Shown: piece by piece, positions 12,801 through 24,927 of the stretch
How positions within the stretch are numbered: the stretch's first letter is position 1
How the letters are laid out: each line of letters starts with the position of its first letter
DNA from: Hyalella azteca
Lineage: Eukaryota > Arthropoda > Malacostraca > Amphipoda > Hyalellidae
DNA: 64,000 nt
Direction of reading: 5' to 3'
NCBI RefSeq assembly: GCF_000764305.2
Contig: NW_025935765.1
Coordinates: 434,001 to 498,000 of the forward strand
The notes under the pieces: model-generated
Seen by the model: only the letters and a program-made list of their open reading frames with translations
Database searches by the model: none
What the model was told of the DNA's origin: nothing
Made by a program: the position numbers and the translations under genes

Positions 12801-14793
12801 GTGCGGAGCAAGGAGCTCCGGCATCTATGTTGTAGGAGATCGAAAGCGTCATCAATTATACGAGAGATGAATGACTTCAAAACTACTTCCCATGCAAAGG
12901 GGGCGCTTTCACGTCGAAATTTGTGCTGTTGTTTGCCGAGCTGAATGCTGAGTTTAAAAAGGTAACTATTTTAACCTTTTTAAAATTGTTATTTCGTATT
13001 TGTAATAGGCTTATACTTGCAAGGCAATGGAAGTTTGAATAGATACAGAAAAAAGTAGAAGCAATCGGAAGATCTCGTATTATTTATGACCTTTTTCAGT
13101 TTGTTTCAATTATTTATAAGAAAATCCTTAACAAGCAGGCGAATTTGTACCCCTAGAACAATCCTTGCTTCGTTTTCTTTAGAACAGAGAAAGTATTGCA
13201 CATCGCACCATTAGTTACGAGTCGGAAGCCACTTCTTTTTGCTCCTATTTTAGAGATGCGCAGCAACAGGTTCAAAGCAAACGCTCGAGGCTCCACGAAG
13301 CAGCATTCGCTGGGTAGATAGTGCACCCGATGCAGAGGTAATTACCGCAAGCAGCTTATTGGTGCTTTCACCCGAGCCATCGAGTCAGTACGTCTCAAGG
13401 CGATACAAGCTAGATAGGATCTTGATCTCAACTGAAGCTATGCTAAAGAACTATTGGCGCTATCAGCATCTAATTTGAAACTCACTTACTTTACTAGCAA
13501 TTTTTTTCTATTCAACATATTCAACTCTAGCCCGCCAAATTTTAGTAATAGCAATAATAGTTTAGAATGAAGTTGATTCAAAATCAGATTTCATAGTAGG
13601 CAAGAAAAAATATTTGTGGCTAGCAATAAGTGCCTAATTTTGATTAGGACGTCTGCATGCAAAATGAGGAAGGGCTTTTGACCGTAGAATTATAGACATG
13701 GTCGCCATCTTCACCATATATTGAGCGAGAGGCCATCCTCCGTTCAGCGGCCATCACCATATATTGATTGAAGACAAACGCCTCTCCGTCGGTAGATCTG
13801 TTGAGGCCGTTTGAATTCTCAGGCCGTTTGAATTGAGGCACGAAGAAGTAATAGCTGTTTAATTTGATTTAATTTTTCAAATCAATTAGAGAGGTTAAAG
13901 CCTTAGGGGTTGCAGTACTAGCTGTGTAAATTTTTAGCCTATGTTAAGGAAATAATATTTTCTGCGCAAATTAGACCTATTAGGCCTGTAATGTTATTAC
14001 TCTAAATTGGACAAAGTTCGAAAACCTTTACGATCTATCTTACCAACGCAGATAACAATACCAGCAGGCAACTGTGAATTTGGTATGTAATTGCAATAAT
14101 ATTGTAATCAATGTAAATGTATATGATAAGGAACTATGAAGTATGACTGGAAGATGGGAGCAAATTAAATAAATATTGGCCGGCGAAAATAGTGACGGCT
14201 ACTGCATGTGCATAGGGAAACAGAAAAAATATGTTGATGCAGACAACTGAAAATTACCTCAGTTGTGTGAGTCTGAATAATAAGAGTTACGGACTCCACG
14301 AGTCAGGGGCAGCCAATCAATTGTTTGAAATATCGGATCAGGAAGCCAATAATTTGAAGTAGTTTAAATTTTGAAATAGTTTAAATTGCGAAATTTAAAT
14401 TATTGGCTCTCGCGTTCAGCTGTTCAGTTTTCTTCATGAATTACATGTAATCAATCTCTCATAAAGCTTGACCTACATAATTTTTTTGCAAGAGTACATG
14501 ATGAATTCAATGAAATTATTCCTATATCTTTAACGTTTCTATATGAGCAGGTTATGCGCAAAATTTTTTTATGAAAATTACAACAAATTGCAAGCCAGCT
14601 CTATTAGTTAAATTTCCGGTATTTGCAATAAACGAAGGAAGCCTTCAACATTTTCTGAATATTACAATGAAAAAATTAATGTTCGTTAACTGAAGAAGCT
14701 CGATCTGTAGTCAATTACCACTTATTTACAGTCGTAAATATTGTTCAGCTTCAATCTCAGTCTGTAGCTCGCGGGCGGACAATTGTGGTCTAG
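9835..14793. other. Long non-coding stretch
   Basis: Apart from the small duplication at 11347, I see no gene. A GC-richer patch at about 12705-12825 has short inverted words (CCTCC/GGAGG) but no open frame of note. An imperfect direct repeat of AGGCCGTTTGAATT lies near 13804-13836. Confidence 0.5.
11347..11404. repeat. 35-bp tandem duplication with hairpin
   Basis: A 23-base sequence starting CATAATCGAATGACACAC occurs at 11347-11369 and again at 11382-11404. Between the copies TGTGTCATT is complementary to AATGACACA, so the locus can also fold. Confidence 0.7.
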
Positions 14794-14831
14794 CAAGTAA
14801 GGAGTAAGGCAAGGCAGGCACTCCTTACTTG
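14794..14831. repeat. 12-bp perfect hairpin before the tandem arrays
   Basis: CAAGTAAGGAGT (14794-14805) pairs perfectly with ACTCCTTACTTG (14820-14831) across a 14-base purine-rich loop. It immediately precedes the 46-bp array. Confidence 0.75.
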
Positions 14832-14836
14832 GTCTA

Positions 14837-15066
14837 CAGACTAGACCTGACAGTCGCGTCTCAAGTCTACATCTGAATAATACAGACTAGCCCAGACAGT
14901 CGCGTCTCCAGTCTACATCTGAATAATACAGACTAGCCCTGAGGGCGCGTCTCAAGTCTACATCTGAATAATACAGACTAGCCCACTGACAGGCGCGTCC
15001 CCAGTCTACCTCTGAATAATACAGACTAGCCCTGACAGGCGCGTCTCGGGTCTACATCTGAATAAA
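14837..15066. repeat. 46-bp tandem array, about 5 copies
   Basis: The unit begins CAGACTAGCCCTGACAG, continues GCGCGTCTCAAG and ends TCTACATCTGAATAATA. About five copies differ at a few positions and by small indels (CTGAGGGCG and CACTGACAGG variants). Confidence 0.88.
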
Positions 15067-15204
15067 TAATCTGAAGTTAATTTCTCATTTAATCATTGTG
15101 CTCTATACCATCTCTAATTAGTCAAACTACGAGAAATATTTTTTGATTGATGCTCGGTAACTAAAAATAATATTTTGTAAAAAACATCGGCATGTAAAAC
15201 TATT

Positions 15205-15295
15205 AACTGCGTGAATTCTTTTGAAAAATAACCGTGTGAATTCTTTTGAAAAAAATAACCGCGTGAATTCTTTTGAAAAAAAAATAACCCGTGAG
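15205..15295. repeat. About 30-bp tandem array with growing A-runs
   Basis: Three full units of GCGTGAATTCTTTTG plus an A-run plus TAACC, then a partial fourth. The A-run lengthens from 5 to 7 to 9 bases across successive units. Confidence 0.8.
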
Positions 15296-15403
15296 CTTTT
15301 ATATTGGAGAATTAAGTTAAATTGATCATAAACTATACTACGTATAATTAATTACTCTACTTGAAAACAAGCTTATCTCTTATCCACAGCACGAACAGAG
15401 AAA

Positions 15404-15780
15404 GGTCAGGGTAACTGGTCAAGTGGTTACCCTGACCAACTGGGTCAGGGTAACTGGGTCAGAGTAACTGGTCAGGGTAACTGGGTCAGGGTAACTGGGT
15501 CAGGGTAACTGGGTCAGGGTAACTGGGTCAGGGTAACTGGGTCAGGGTAACTGGGTCAGGGAAGGGTAACTGGATCAGGGTAACTGGGTCAGGGTAACTG
15601 GGTCAGGGTAACTGGGTCAGGGTAACTGGGTCAGAGTAACTGGGTCAGGGTAACTGGGTCAGGGTAACTGGATGAGGGTAACTGGGTCAGGGTAACTGGG
15701 TCAGAGTAACTGGGTCAGGGTAACTGGGTCAGGGTAACTGGATGAGGGTAACTGGGTCAGAGTAACTGGGTCAGAGTAAC
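15404..15780. repeat. 14-bp minisatellite GGGTCAGGGTAACT, about 26 copies
   Basis: Near-perfect head-to-tail copies of GGGTCAGGGTAACT, with variants GGGTCAGAGTAACT and GGATGAGGGTAACT that recur in a higher-order pattern. At the left edge GGTCAGGGTAAC (15404-15415) faces its exact complement GTTACCCTGACC (15426-15437), so the array starts with an inverted unit. Confidence 0.93.
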
Positions 15781-18700
15781 AAACACAGGAGCAAAAGGTG
15801 CATCAACATTTGGAAAATATCTCACTCATTTCTCAGTAAGTTAGTCTAATATCAGTTTTACAATGCAAAAAATAATTTGATGTTCGAATTATTTTGAAAT
15901 ACCAAAATTTGCACTGCGCAAAAAAATTATTTCCTTTGAGTGATTCAAAATTCGATGATTCTCAAAAAATCATTTCCTTTGAGTGATTTTGCGATGCATC
16001 GTCGGCTTTCCTTTCAACGTAATTACTGAAAAAATTTCGACACGTATAACGTAAACATCGAAAATTAAATTGAAAACTGAGAATTTGTGAATTTCATGGC
16101 GGTTAAATGTCAATTTTTAAAAGCATCAGTCTGAAAGCAGTTTTGACACCATGAAGCGCTTCTTTATTCATGAAGGATATTGTTTTAGTAACAACCTTTA
16201 AACACTTGCATTAAAAGTATTATTGAACCATTGAAATATTTGAAGTATCAGAGCAGCATGTACGTTTTATACATGGAATAGATCCGAGAAACCAATTAAT
16301 TTGAATGCAGAAAAAACGCTGTACGCTCGCTGACGAGGGAATTTTAAAATACCGAAAATGTAAGCTGCACCATTTTCTTGCGAGAATAAAACTGTGAAAA
16401 ATTGCGGTAGTTTTACATAATCGACTAAAACTCGTATGGTGGTGAATTTTTGAACAATAAAGTACTACATACAGAAATGTTAAATAACTAAAATAATGAA
16501 GCATGTACCAATAGATAAATATTTGACATGAGTTAGGACAGATTTTGACCTAACGCGCAGGTATATTATAGGTTGCATCGTTCAGTTAGCGGGTTAATCT
16601 GCAGCTATTACTGCAAGGTTCGCTTTTGTGCTTAGGAATCGACTTCATTCACAGGCAGCAGCAACGACCAAGGATTAATTTCAGGAAGCTCGAGTTCACA
16701 CCAAATTCATAACGAGGATCTGGGCCGAGAACTCGCGACTGTCAGAATTTGAAGCCAAATGCTTGTCTCAGCATATTCTCTTCGAGGCTACCTCGATGTT
16801 GCAGAATTTAAATAAGTATTTGTAAGTATATTAATAAATAATTCTCACTCACGATATAAGCAGTGTGTTCTTACACATCTTATTCAATCTAACCTCTGGT
16901 TTCCAGCACAATTATTAGGGAATAAATTATTATACGTTTAATATGAATTAATAATGGCAGCCTCAGAATTAGTTTTCCACTAGAAACTTCAAGCTTTCTC
17001 TTTTTATTAAAAAATGTTATTATATTATCATTATATGACTGTTACTACTTAGAGTATATGATCTTCATTTTCATGCAATTAAATTTGAATAGGCTGCTCA
17101 CAGCATATATAATCAATGTCATGTTAGGTCACGCGGTTTAACTAATTTTCTTCAGCTTTACTGGAAATATCGATTAATTCCATAGATTCAAAAAAATCAC
17201 ACAAAACGAAAACTTAAGGAAGAACATATATTTACGCTGATATAATACACGCAGAATAAAAGAAACGATAATATATAACTTTAATGACGGAAAAGGGAAT
17301 TCAAGCATCAAACAAATTTCATCGAATTCTTCAAAGAACTTAAGTCTGCGGAAATGTTTCAAAGTGCTGCGCTTATTTTGTTAATTGCTGAAGTAGATTT
17401 GCGCATTAAGAAAATATTTACTCAATACGAGCCAGTAGTTTGCTTACTCACGCACAGGCTTAAGTCCCCAGTTCACCAACCTGAAACAAAAAGGAGAAAT
17501 TTTCAATTTCTATCTATGTGAAATAACTAATATTAAATCATTATGAAATCCTAAGGGAATATGAGAAGCTTAAGACACATCAAATCGAGAGAAATGGACG
17601 TGTATATCAAAGTATATTCACATGAGCGAACAAAATTCTTTTTGATCACCAACCTACACGTGCGAGCATGGAAGTCCACTGAGACCACATAGCTACGGTG
17701 GTTTCAAATCTCGAATTAGATTTTATAGATGATAATACTAAATAATGTTGCATGTTGATTAATAACCAAGAAGAAATGAAGACAGAAAGTAACGGAGAGC
17801 AGCGTAGTGCAGGATCCGTGTAGAGGAAGAGTGAGTTAAATAGAACTGTGTTGTGAGCAACTGCACGGAGTTGCTCTAAAAGCTTTCAAAGTAATCCTCT
17901 CGGCCGGAAGCTCCAAAACCAAGTCCAGTAAACTCTAGAATTACTTGCGTGCGTGCACTTTGATCCGGTCAAGGGAATAGCAGACAGTTCATGAGAAACC
18001 ACCTAGCACATACAATTATTTTTGCTTTTACATACGCATACGCATGGTAGAAATCCGGGTTTCTTGAGTCTGGCAATGAAGCGAAAACACGGAAGATTTG
18101 AGGCACAATTCTGTATGACTACACTTCACAGTTCATTGAATCAATTATTTTGAAATGGCTAGATAATTATTGGAAAATTTTACGCGTAACCAAGTTTACA
18201 AGATCGCAGAAGATTCAAGTTACAGTAATGCTTAGCAAAAAAGTTGAAAGGCAGTTCGACGTAATGGGCATTCAATAACGATGGAATGACAATACATTCA
18301 GCGATGGAAAGTTTGCCTTAAGTAATTGGAAAATCGGTGACTTTTCAACAATAACAACCAAAATTTTATATTTATTTAGCAAAAAATTCAGTTATGACAG
18401 ATTAACTTTACTTGTATAATAATGTCTAACCGTGTGTCGTGATCAAGTTTTATAGTAGAATTTAGTCTATATGTATTGAGTTCCCTTAATAGAGAAACAA
18501 GAGCTTCATTGCAGACTTTTTTAAACCTCTGTTAAATGAGACGGGAATTCTCATTGGAGGAAAACAGATGTTCCAAACAGAAATATTCCATTGAATCCCT
18601 ATAGTAACCGCAATAGAATTAATTATTATTCAATTACGTGAATAACTTGAAGATGAATGAGAATAAAGTTTCCACACCTTTTTTGCTGAATGCCAAGCTT

Positions 18701-19573
18701 GAAAACCATGCCATAGCTTTATCAAACTCCCTCATAAACATCAAACTGATTAAACCATAGCTTTATTAATCGTCTCTAATAGACATTTCTATGTTTAAGC
18801 AAGATTCGATAACGATGATGAAGCTTCTCTTATACTTTTTTATTTCATGAGTAATATTTGGTTTTAAATGCATCCGCTGGATCGTAAACAAAATTTTTAA
18901 ACGTTCATTCATAATGTTTAGTTCATCTAAAAATATGAACGAAAAGTTTTAGAGCCAAATTCAGAAAATGGTGACTAGTAAAATTTATGTTCACATAGAT
19001 AATTTCATTATTTTCATTCATATTATAATTTGAAATGAATTAAAAAATTGAATATTTTCTAAAATTTCAAATTAGCCAAGAATTTTTGAGCAAAAAAACT
19101 ACCAAGAACATGAATATTAATGACGAATTTACTTTGTTTGTTCTTTGTTTTAAATTCTTAGACAATATTAATGGAAATAACAATTATTGACACTGCTGTC
19201 AACTTCTACTAAGTTGCTGTAGGAGCAATTCGCGGTGAGGCTGAAGTGGACAAGTCGCTTTTCGGTCGCAGCAAAAACCTAGTGATGGCGCTTCTGATTG
19301 AAGAGAAACAATAACCGAAGGCATCAAAGCAACAAATGAATTTGTCAATCAAAACCGCTTTGCGCATCACAACGAAGTTCTCTTGTGAACGTCAAATGAA
19401 AGTCCACTCGAGTGAGACAGAAAAAAATGTCGATTTCTCGCGCGCTGTTTCAGGAATAAACTACTTCTTGAACATTATTTGATTCAAGTATTTTTTTATA
19501 ACATTTTCTTACTTAATTACACAATAATAATTTGTCTCATCTATTTATTCATACATATATATAAAGATTCAAT
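15781..19573. other. Non-coding stretch
   Basis: AT-rich. A 17-base sequence ATTTCCTTTGAGTGATT is duplicated near 15928-15985. No gene or transposon feature was recognised. Confidence 0.5.
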
Positions 19574-19902
19574 ATTAATGATTCGTAACGATATTTATAA
19601 TAGTGTTTAATCACGATATTCATAATAATGATTCAGTAGCACGATATTCATAATTATGATTTATAACGATATTCATAATAATGATTCATAACGATATATA
19701 TAATAATGATTTATAACGATATTCGTAATAATTATTCATAACGATATTCACAATAAGGATTCATAACGATATTCATAATAATGATTCATAACGATATTTA
19801 TAATAATGATTTATAACGATATTCGTAAAAATGATTCATAACCTTATTCATAATAATGATTCACTACGATATTCATAATAATGACTCACGATATTCATAA
19901 TG
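19574..19902. repeat. 25-bp AT-rich tandem array, about 13 copies
   Basis: The unit is GATATTCATAATAATGATTCATAAC with substitutions (TTTATAAC, TTCGTAAT and similar). Copies are diverged, with one or two short or expanded units at the left edge. Confidence 0.88.
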
Positions 19903-21260
19903 AATTCTAAGTTCTTGAGAAAAGCAAGCCACGCTTATTCACGAAACATAGAGATAATTATAGATGAACAATTTTAGATAAAACAAAATAATCTGTGGTA
20001 TTTTTGATACCTCCAATCCTTAACACCAGGAATGAAGTTAAGCAAAAATCTCATGGTTCACATTTTTTTAGCACTAAAAATTACGAAAAATATCTTTCGT
20101 TCGCATGAGAAAACCGTAGGCTAACTTTCGTTCGTATTTCATGCATGATGATATTTAAGTTTTGTACAGAAAACTACTCGCTAATAAATGAAATCGCTCA
20201 TGCAAATTTGTTAATTTATTGGGATAATGTTCCTGGGTTCTGATATATAAGTGCATTTAAAAAATAAGTTCATCCATTATTTAATGAATGATATTTAGTA
20301 TTTATCACTCATTTATAATCTAAGACGTTTATTCGGTTAACAAGTTAAAGCATTGGTGTTTGGTGAAAAAAAACTAATAGAGGCTTAATTACATTTAAAA
20401 ACATTTAATCAGAATAAAATGTGATGAATTTTGCGGCTAGCTTTAACAAACGTAACGCATTAGATCTGTTAAAATGACCATGAAAATGAATAATTCCGCA
20501 AATTCATTGCCAAGAAATGTTACAAATTCCTATCAACAATAAAAAGAAAAAACGGCTTGATCAATGAGACGTCGAGTACAAGTTCATCATTGACTGTTTT
20601 TACCCACAGTAACGAGAGATACAAGGATTATGGCTCCACGGTTATTAGCAGCATGAAATTACATGAAATTGTAATTTCATATTACATGGATAATGACATA
20701 TTTTAACAGGAAATATTTTTTTCTGAGATTAATCAGTAGCATATATTCATTCGAGCTTAAGAAACGGCCAGATTTCTGGTTTCGTGATGAGCTGTAGCAA
20801 GATCCGTTCACGCCAAAACCACCCGATGCATAACTACCCTTAATAGAGAATCAAGATGGCTCTCTTCCTACGGCTTAGTGTTCGCAAAAACAATTAATCA
20901 TTCAACTAATACTAAGTATATTTCTTTGCACAAGGAATAAACACAAAATGTCCTGGTAAACTTCAAGCAAAATAGAATTTGAAATGGTTTTCAAATTTTT
21001 TAGCATCCGTCATGTAGTAAGAAGATAAACTCTACAACGGCATATAGCCCGGAAAATTGTTTTGAATGCCTTAATGCCCTGAGTTTTACAGACATGCAGG
21101 AAAATCGGGGAAATTTTCACACAATAATGTAATGGATGTAAAGCAAGAAATAAACCTTCTTGCAATCGTTTAATTGACTCATTAATTCACGTTTGAATGC
21201 CTAGAAACTGCTCGTTCCGAAAGTATAGTTTTAAATTGTTCGTACCTGTACTCTGTTGCC
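19903..21260. other. Non-coding stretch with one small hairpin
   Basis: ATGAAATTAC (20653-20662) and GTAATTTCAT (20671-20680) form a 10-bp hairpin. Nothing else was recognised. Confidence 0.5.
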
Positions 21261-21465
21261 TTTTAGCGCATTTTCTCATTGATGGAAAAAATGCACTATT
21301 GTGCTCGTCATGTCTGTCTGTCCATCCGTCTGTCTGTCCGTCCGTCTGTCTGTCCGTCCTTCTGTCTCTCCCTCCGTCTGTCTGTCCGTCCATGACTTCA
21401 CGTTTTCGTCAACGAGAATATGCGCTCTTTGTCACTCACTACAGTGAGTACTGAGTTATATTTTT
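21261..21465 (-). mobile_element. Helentron-like non-autonomous element, copy C
   Basis: Reverse orientation relative to the other full copies. It reads TTTTAGCGCATTTTCTCATT, then TGTGCTCGTCATG, a YGTC tetranucleotide tract, CATGACTTCACGTTTTCGTC, a mutated arm GAGAATATGCGC and the palindrome ACTCACTACAGTGAGT with one centre change. The open frames on both strands here are by-products of the 4-base repeat. Confidence 0.72.
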
Positions 21466-21782
21466 AATACAGTTTATTGAATGTCCGAAACAGGTACCAC
21501 AGCCTTGTGGTCGAGACTGATTTAAAAAATTGTATACTAAAGGTTTAAATTGCAATATGAACAGAGGATAATTTCCATTTAAGGCAAAATCTTCTAGTCA
21601 GTGTCGTAAATTAGTCCATAATACTGCGTAGGGGTGATGGATACATTTTGATAGAGCAAATACATTTCTTATGCTATCAACATTTGATTCTGATAATTAA
21701 ATGATGTATCCCTGTCTCAATCAATTTACTCTATCAAGAAAAACTTGAACAATCATCGCCTGCAAGCACCGATTTGAATCCG

Positions 21783-21927
21783 GGGCCATACTTTCAAAAC
21801 TCGCTAAGTGAACGTAAGTACTTACGCTCTATTTTCTTGTCTATGATTGATGGATTTGGCTTGAAAGGCCGTCAATGATTGGCTTATGAACTTACGATCT
21901 CTTAACTTTTTTTGAAAGTATTGGCCC
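21783..21927. mobile_element. Short palindromic MITE
   Basis: The left end reads GGGCCATACTTTCAAAA then CTCGCTAAG..GAACGTAAGT. The right end, read in reverse, gives GGGCCAATACTTTCAAAA then GTTAAGAGATCGTAAGT. The two halves are therefore imperfect complements over about 40 bases each, making a 145-bp foldback element. A 14-base palindrome CGTAAGTACTTACG lies at the inner end of the left arm. I cannot identify a target duplication or superfamily. Confidence 0.72.
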
Positions 21928-23702
21928 TGGTCAATTAAAAAGTTATTATCATTACAGCTCTCATGACTGCCTTCGCCTTATATATCACAGGCAAGAACGA
22001 TTCCTTTCGGTTTCGCCATAGAATAATGCTTCTCTGGGAAGAGCCCTTTGAAGAATAAGATCAGTTGCTAAAAAATTGACTTTTCGGTCCGGAGCATTAA
22101 CCAGAACAAAACTTTCTCGACAACTCCGAGGGAGAAGATTAAATATTTTTCCGACTAATTTTTGGCTGGAATTTTACGCTGGTGAAGGCTGATAAACAAC
22201 ATCAGATTGAAATGAAAGTCAGAGATGCTTTTTTATGGACAGGATAAAACTGAAGAACCTCGATATTTATAACTCATACCAGTTTCAAATGTATTAATCT
22301 GAAGAGGATAATCTTGCATGTAAAATACGATGGATGTTTACGCTGTTAGTCTGAGCGGTAAAAAATGAATGAAATTAAACATGAAAATTTACTCCCTTTA
22401 TGCGATTTCATTCAAATATTGAAGATGCAAATCGAAAATAATAAATGGTTTTATGAATGAGGCTCGTTATTTACCGGGAATGTTTCTATACAAAAATAAA
22501 ACGCAGAATTTAGAAAAAGTTAAGAAGAAATCGGAACTATATGATTTATAACGCATTCGCAACTTTACGTCGGAACTTTCTAAAGAACATTATTTAACAA
22601 ATAATACAAAATAAACATGATTGATGAGCTTGAAAAAGACTTAGTACAGCTCCAAGATCCGGAACCTACGCTGACTCATCTTATTAACACAAATAAATAC
22701 ATTTAAAATATTTTTGATGTTCTGACTAAAAATATCGATAAAGCTCAGTGCATGTGTTTTCACGCAATGCAATAAATGGATCGAATAAAAAGGTACAAAA
22801 TGAATAAAATAAATGCCTGTAAAAAACATTCACATATACTAGGGACATTAAATTATAAAATAACATTAAAATAACTTCAGAACCATCACGTCACATTGCC
22901 AAAGCTATTGAACTAGCGAAAATTATCAGGACACTCAATCATGTATTTCGAATGACGGATTAATAACATGGATACTCTTTAATTACAGGGTACGGGACGT
23001 GACGAAATTGTTCCACTTTACCCAGCGTGTGGATTTGAAAGAAACTATTTTTTCCGTTTGAGATCCTACCGACTGTTCTTAAGGAATTTCTAAATAATTT
23101 AATTACTATAAATATAATTTTCCGTAGTAGTGACGGAAATCTAAAACAAGATTAAAACACAAATATTGAATAAATCTTGGGGCATACTTCAATCAATGAT
23201 TAACAGGTGGAACTCAAAATATCTTTTGCCCAAGATTAAAAAAAAATTAGCAAAACGCGCAAGACTTCATTTATATACAAAGTTATATCAAATATCAAAA
23301 TAATGAGAACATGCAGTTAAAAATGCATCAACTTTAAGGAATTGAAGAGTAATACAGTAGATGGTATGCAGTAACAGCATGTCACCCTAAATGACCAGCT
23401 GCATGGCCACCTAAATAACAGTTGGTCACATAAAATATTCATATCAAAGCATCAGGTCAGAAAGTAGGATTTTTTGTAGGCTCTGAATTACATAGTCATA
23501 CATTGACCCTGGTGTCACATATCCGGGATTTGCGGTAATCAGGGACAGCAAAGCTTCCCTGACAAAGCCTTTCCAATACTTGGACTAGCACTGCACTCGC
23601 TTCGCATCAAAGTCACAAAACGAGCAGGAAAATCTCGGAAGAAAATTTTTCACTAGTTGAAAATTCCGATATCAGGGAAGACCTCGTCATGAGGGAGAAT
23701 GT
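21928..23702. other. Non-coding stretch
   Basis: AT-rich with no credible gene. TGACCAGCTG and CAGTTGGTCA near 23389-23438 form a weak inverted repeat. Confidence 0.5.
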
Positions 23703-24035
23703 TTTGCTCGGCCGCGGCGTCTCAAAGTCCACGGGTCGCCCTCGCCTCAACTGAGATCGCAGACGCTAAGTATTATGGAAGACTTTTCAAAAGAGTATAT
23801 CAAGATGAAGGATCGGATCTTGAATGGCTGCCTTAAGCCAGGATAAGGAAAAGCTGAAGTGCAATCTAGCGACATTGAAACCAGTCGCATGTATGAGAAT
23901 ATTCGGCTCATGGAAGAGCATCTTGCTATTGTTGCAGAGGCCTGCCCTATAGGCCACGAGGAAGCTTTGGCTCCACGCTTATTTGAAATTCTCAATCCTG
24001 ATCCTGAGGCCCTTTTGAAAAGCAGCCTTCGATGA
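23703..24035 (+). pseudogene. Coding-like relic with in-frame stop, unassigned
   Basis: The plus-strand frame from 23703 stays open to a TAA at 23844, then again to TGA at 24033. The second part reads like protein (MYENIRLMEEHLAIVAEA, then LAPRLFEILNPDPEALLK), acidic and helix-like. A second frame over 23702-23830 also looks protein-like (ADAKYYGRLFKRVYQDEG, then SDLEWLP), so a frameshift near 23830 is an alternative to the stop. I recognise no family. It could be a processed pseudogene or a transposon fragment, or chance openness in a GC-richer patch. Confidence 0.3.
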
Positions 24036-24530
24036 ATCGAGATTCCTCATCATGGGACAAACAACTCTGAAATTGGGAGCACCCACGACAACAACATCCC
24101 GTTCGTAAGCCTGTGTATGGAAGTATTGGTCCTGCATGAACTAACCCCTTTCTGGTAAATTGTATTCATAATTGCCTTCAAGAATTACGTTCAATCAAAA
24201 CCAACAAATTGCGCAAATTGAGTTTAAATTTTTTCAATTTTCAACTATAGCTTAATTATGTACAATTTTTAACTATAAAAGTATATTCTGCTAATTATTT
24301 TCAAAGAAAGCGCATCTAAAACACCATTATGACTAACAAATTTAATTATCTGTAGGTATTGAATCAGTAAAACCAAAATCTTTTACAAAGTTCACTTGGT
24401 CCTAGGTTACCAAAAACTTTGCAGTAATTGAAGGAAATAACTTTCAGTACTCAAATATAATATATAATTGTCAAAATAACATTATATTTTCCTAGCTGAG
24501 CAGAAGCTGGTGGTTGAAACTTATCTTATG

Positions 24531-24927
24531 TATTGATAACGCGCTCCGAATTGTGTCAACACCCATCAGCTATTGCAGCAGCATCAGGCTGTAACACTAT
24601 TATTGATAATGTAATATAGGGTCAGTACCCAGCCCGGTAGCAGCATCAGGCTGTAACACTATTATTGATAACGCGCAATATTGTGTCAGTACCCAGCCCG
24701 GCAGCAGCAGCAGGCTATTACACTATTATTGATAACGCGTAACATAGTGTAAATACCCAACCAGCAGCATCAGGCAGGCTGTAACACTATTATTGATAAT
24801 GCCCAATATTGTGTCAATACCCAACCGGCAGCAGCATCAGGCTGTAACACTATTATTGACATAGCGTAATATTGCGTCAATACCCAGCCCGGCAGTAGCA
24901 GCAGCAGGCTGGGGTGACACTATTGAC
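24531..24927. repeat. 60-71 bp tandem array, about 6 copies
   Basis: ATTGATAA/ATTGACA marks recur at about 24532, 24603, 24664, 24727, 24793, 24852 and 24920. Each unit contains CAGCAGCATCAGGCTGTAAC, ACTATTATTGATAACGCG, AATATTGTGTCAATACCC and AGCCCGG. Units vary through CAG-triplet gains and small indels. Confidence 0.88.

Noticed and set aside
14837..15066. 46-bp array as a CRISPR array
   Set aside because: Repeats are contiguous with no unique spacers and the genome is eukaryotic.
15404..15780. 14-bp G-rich array as an interstitial telomere
   Set aside because: The unit GGGTCAGGGTAACT is not TTAGG, the usual insect telomere repeat, and the array is internal.
21187..21454. Asp/Arg/Gly/Thr-rich and Ser/Val/Cys-rich frames on both strands, and similar ones at 7827-8039
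   Set aside because: They are created by the GGAC/AGAC tetranucleotide core of the dispersed element.
21760..21780. B-box-like GATTTGAATCC next to the MITE
   Set aside because: No A box lies at the right distance upstream.
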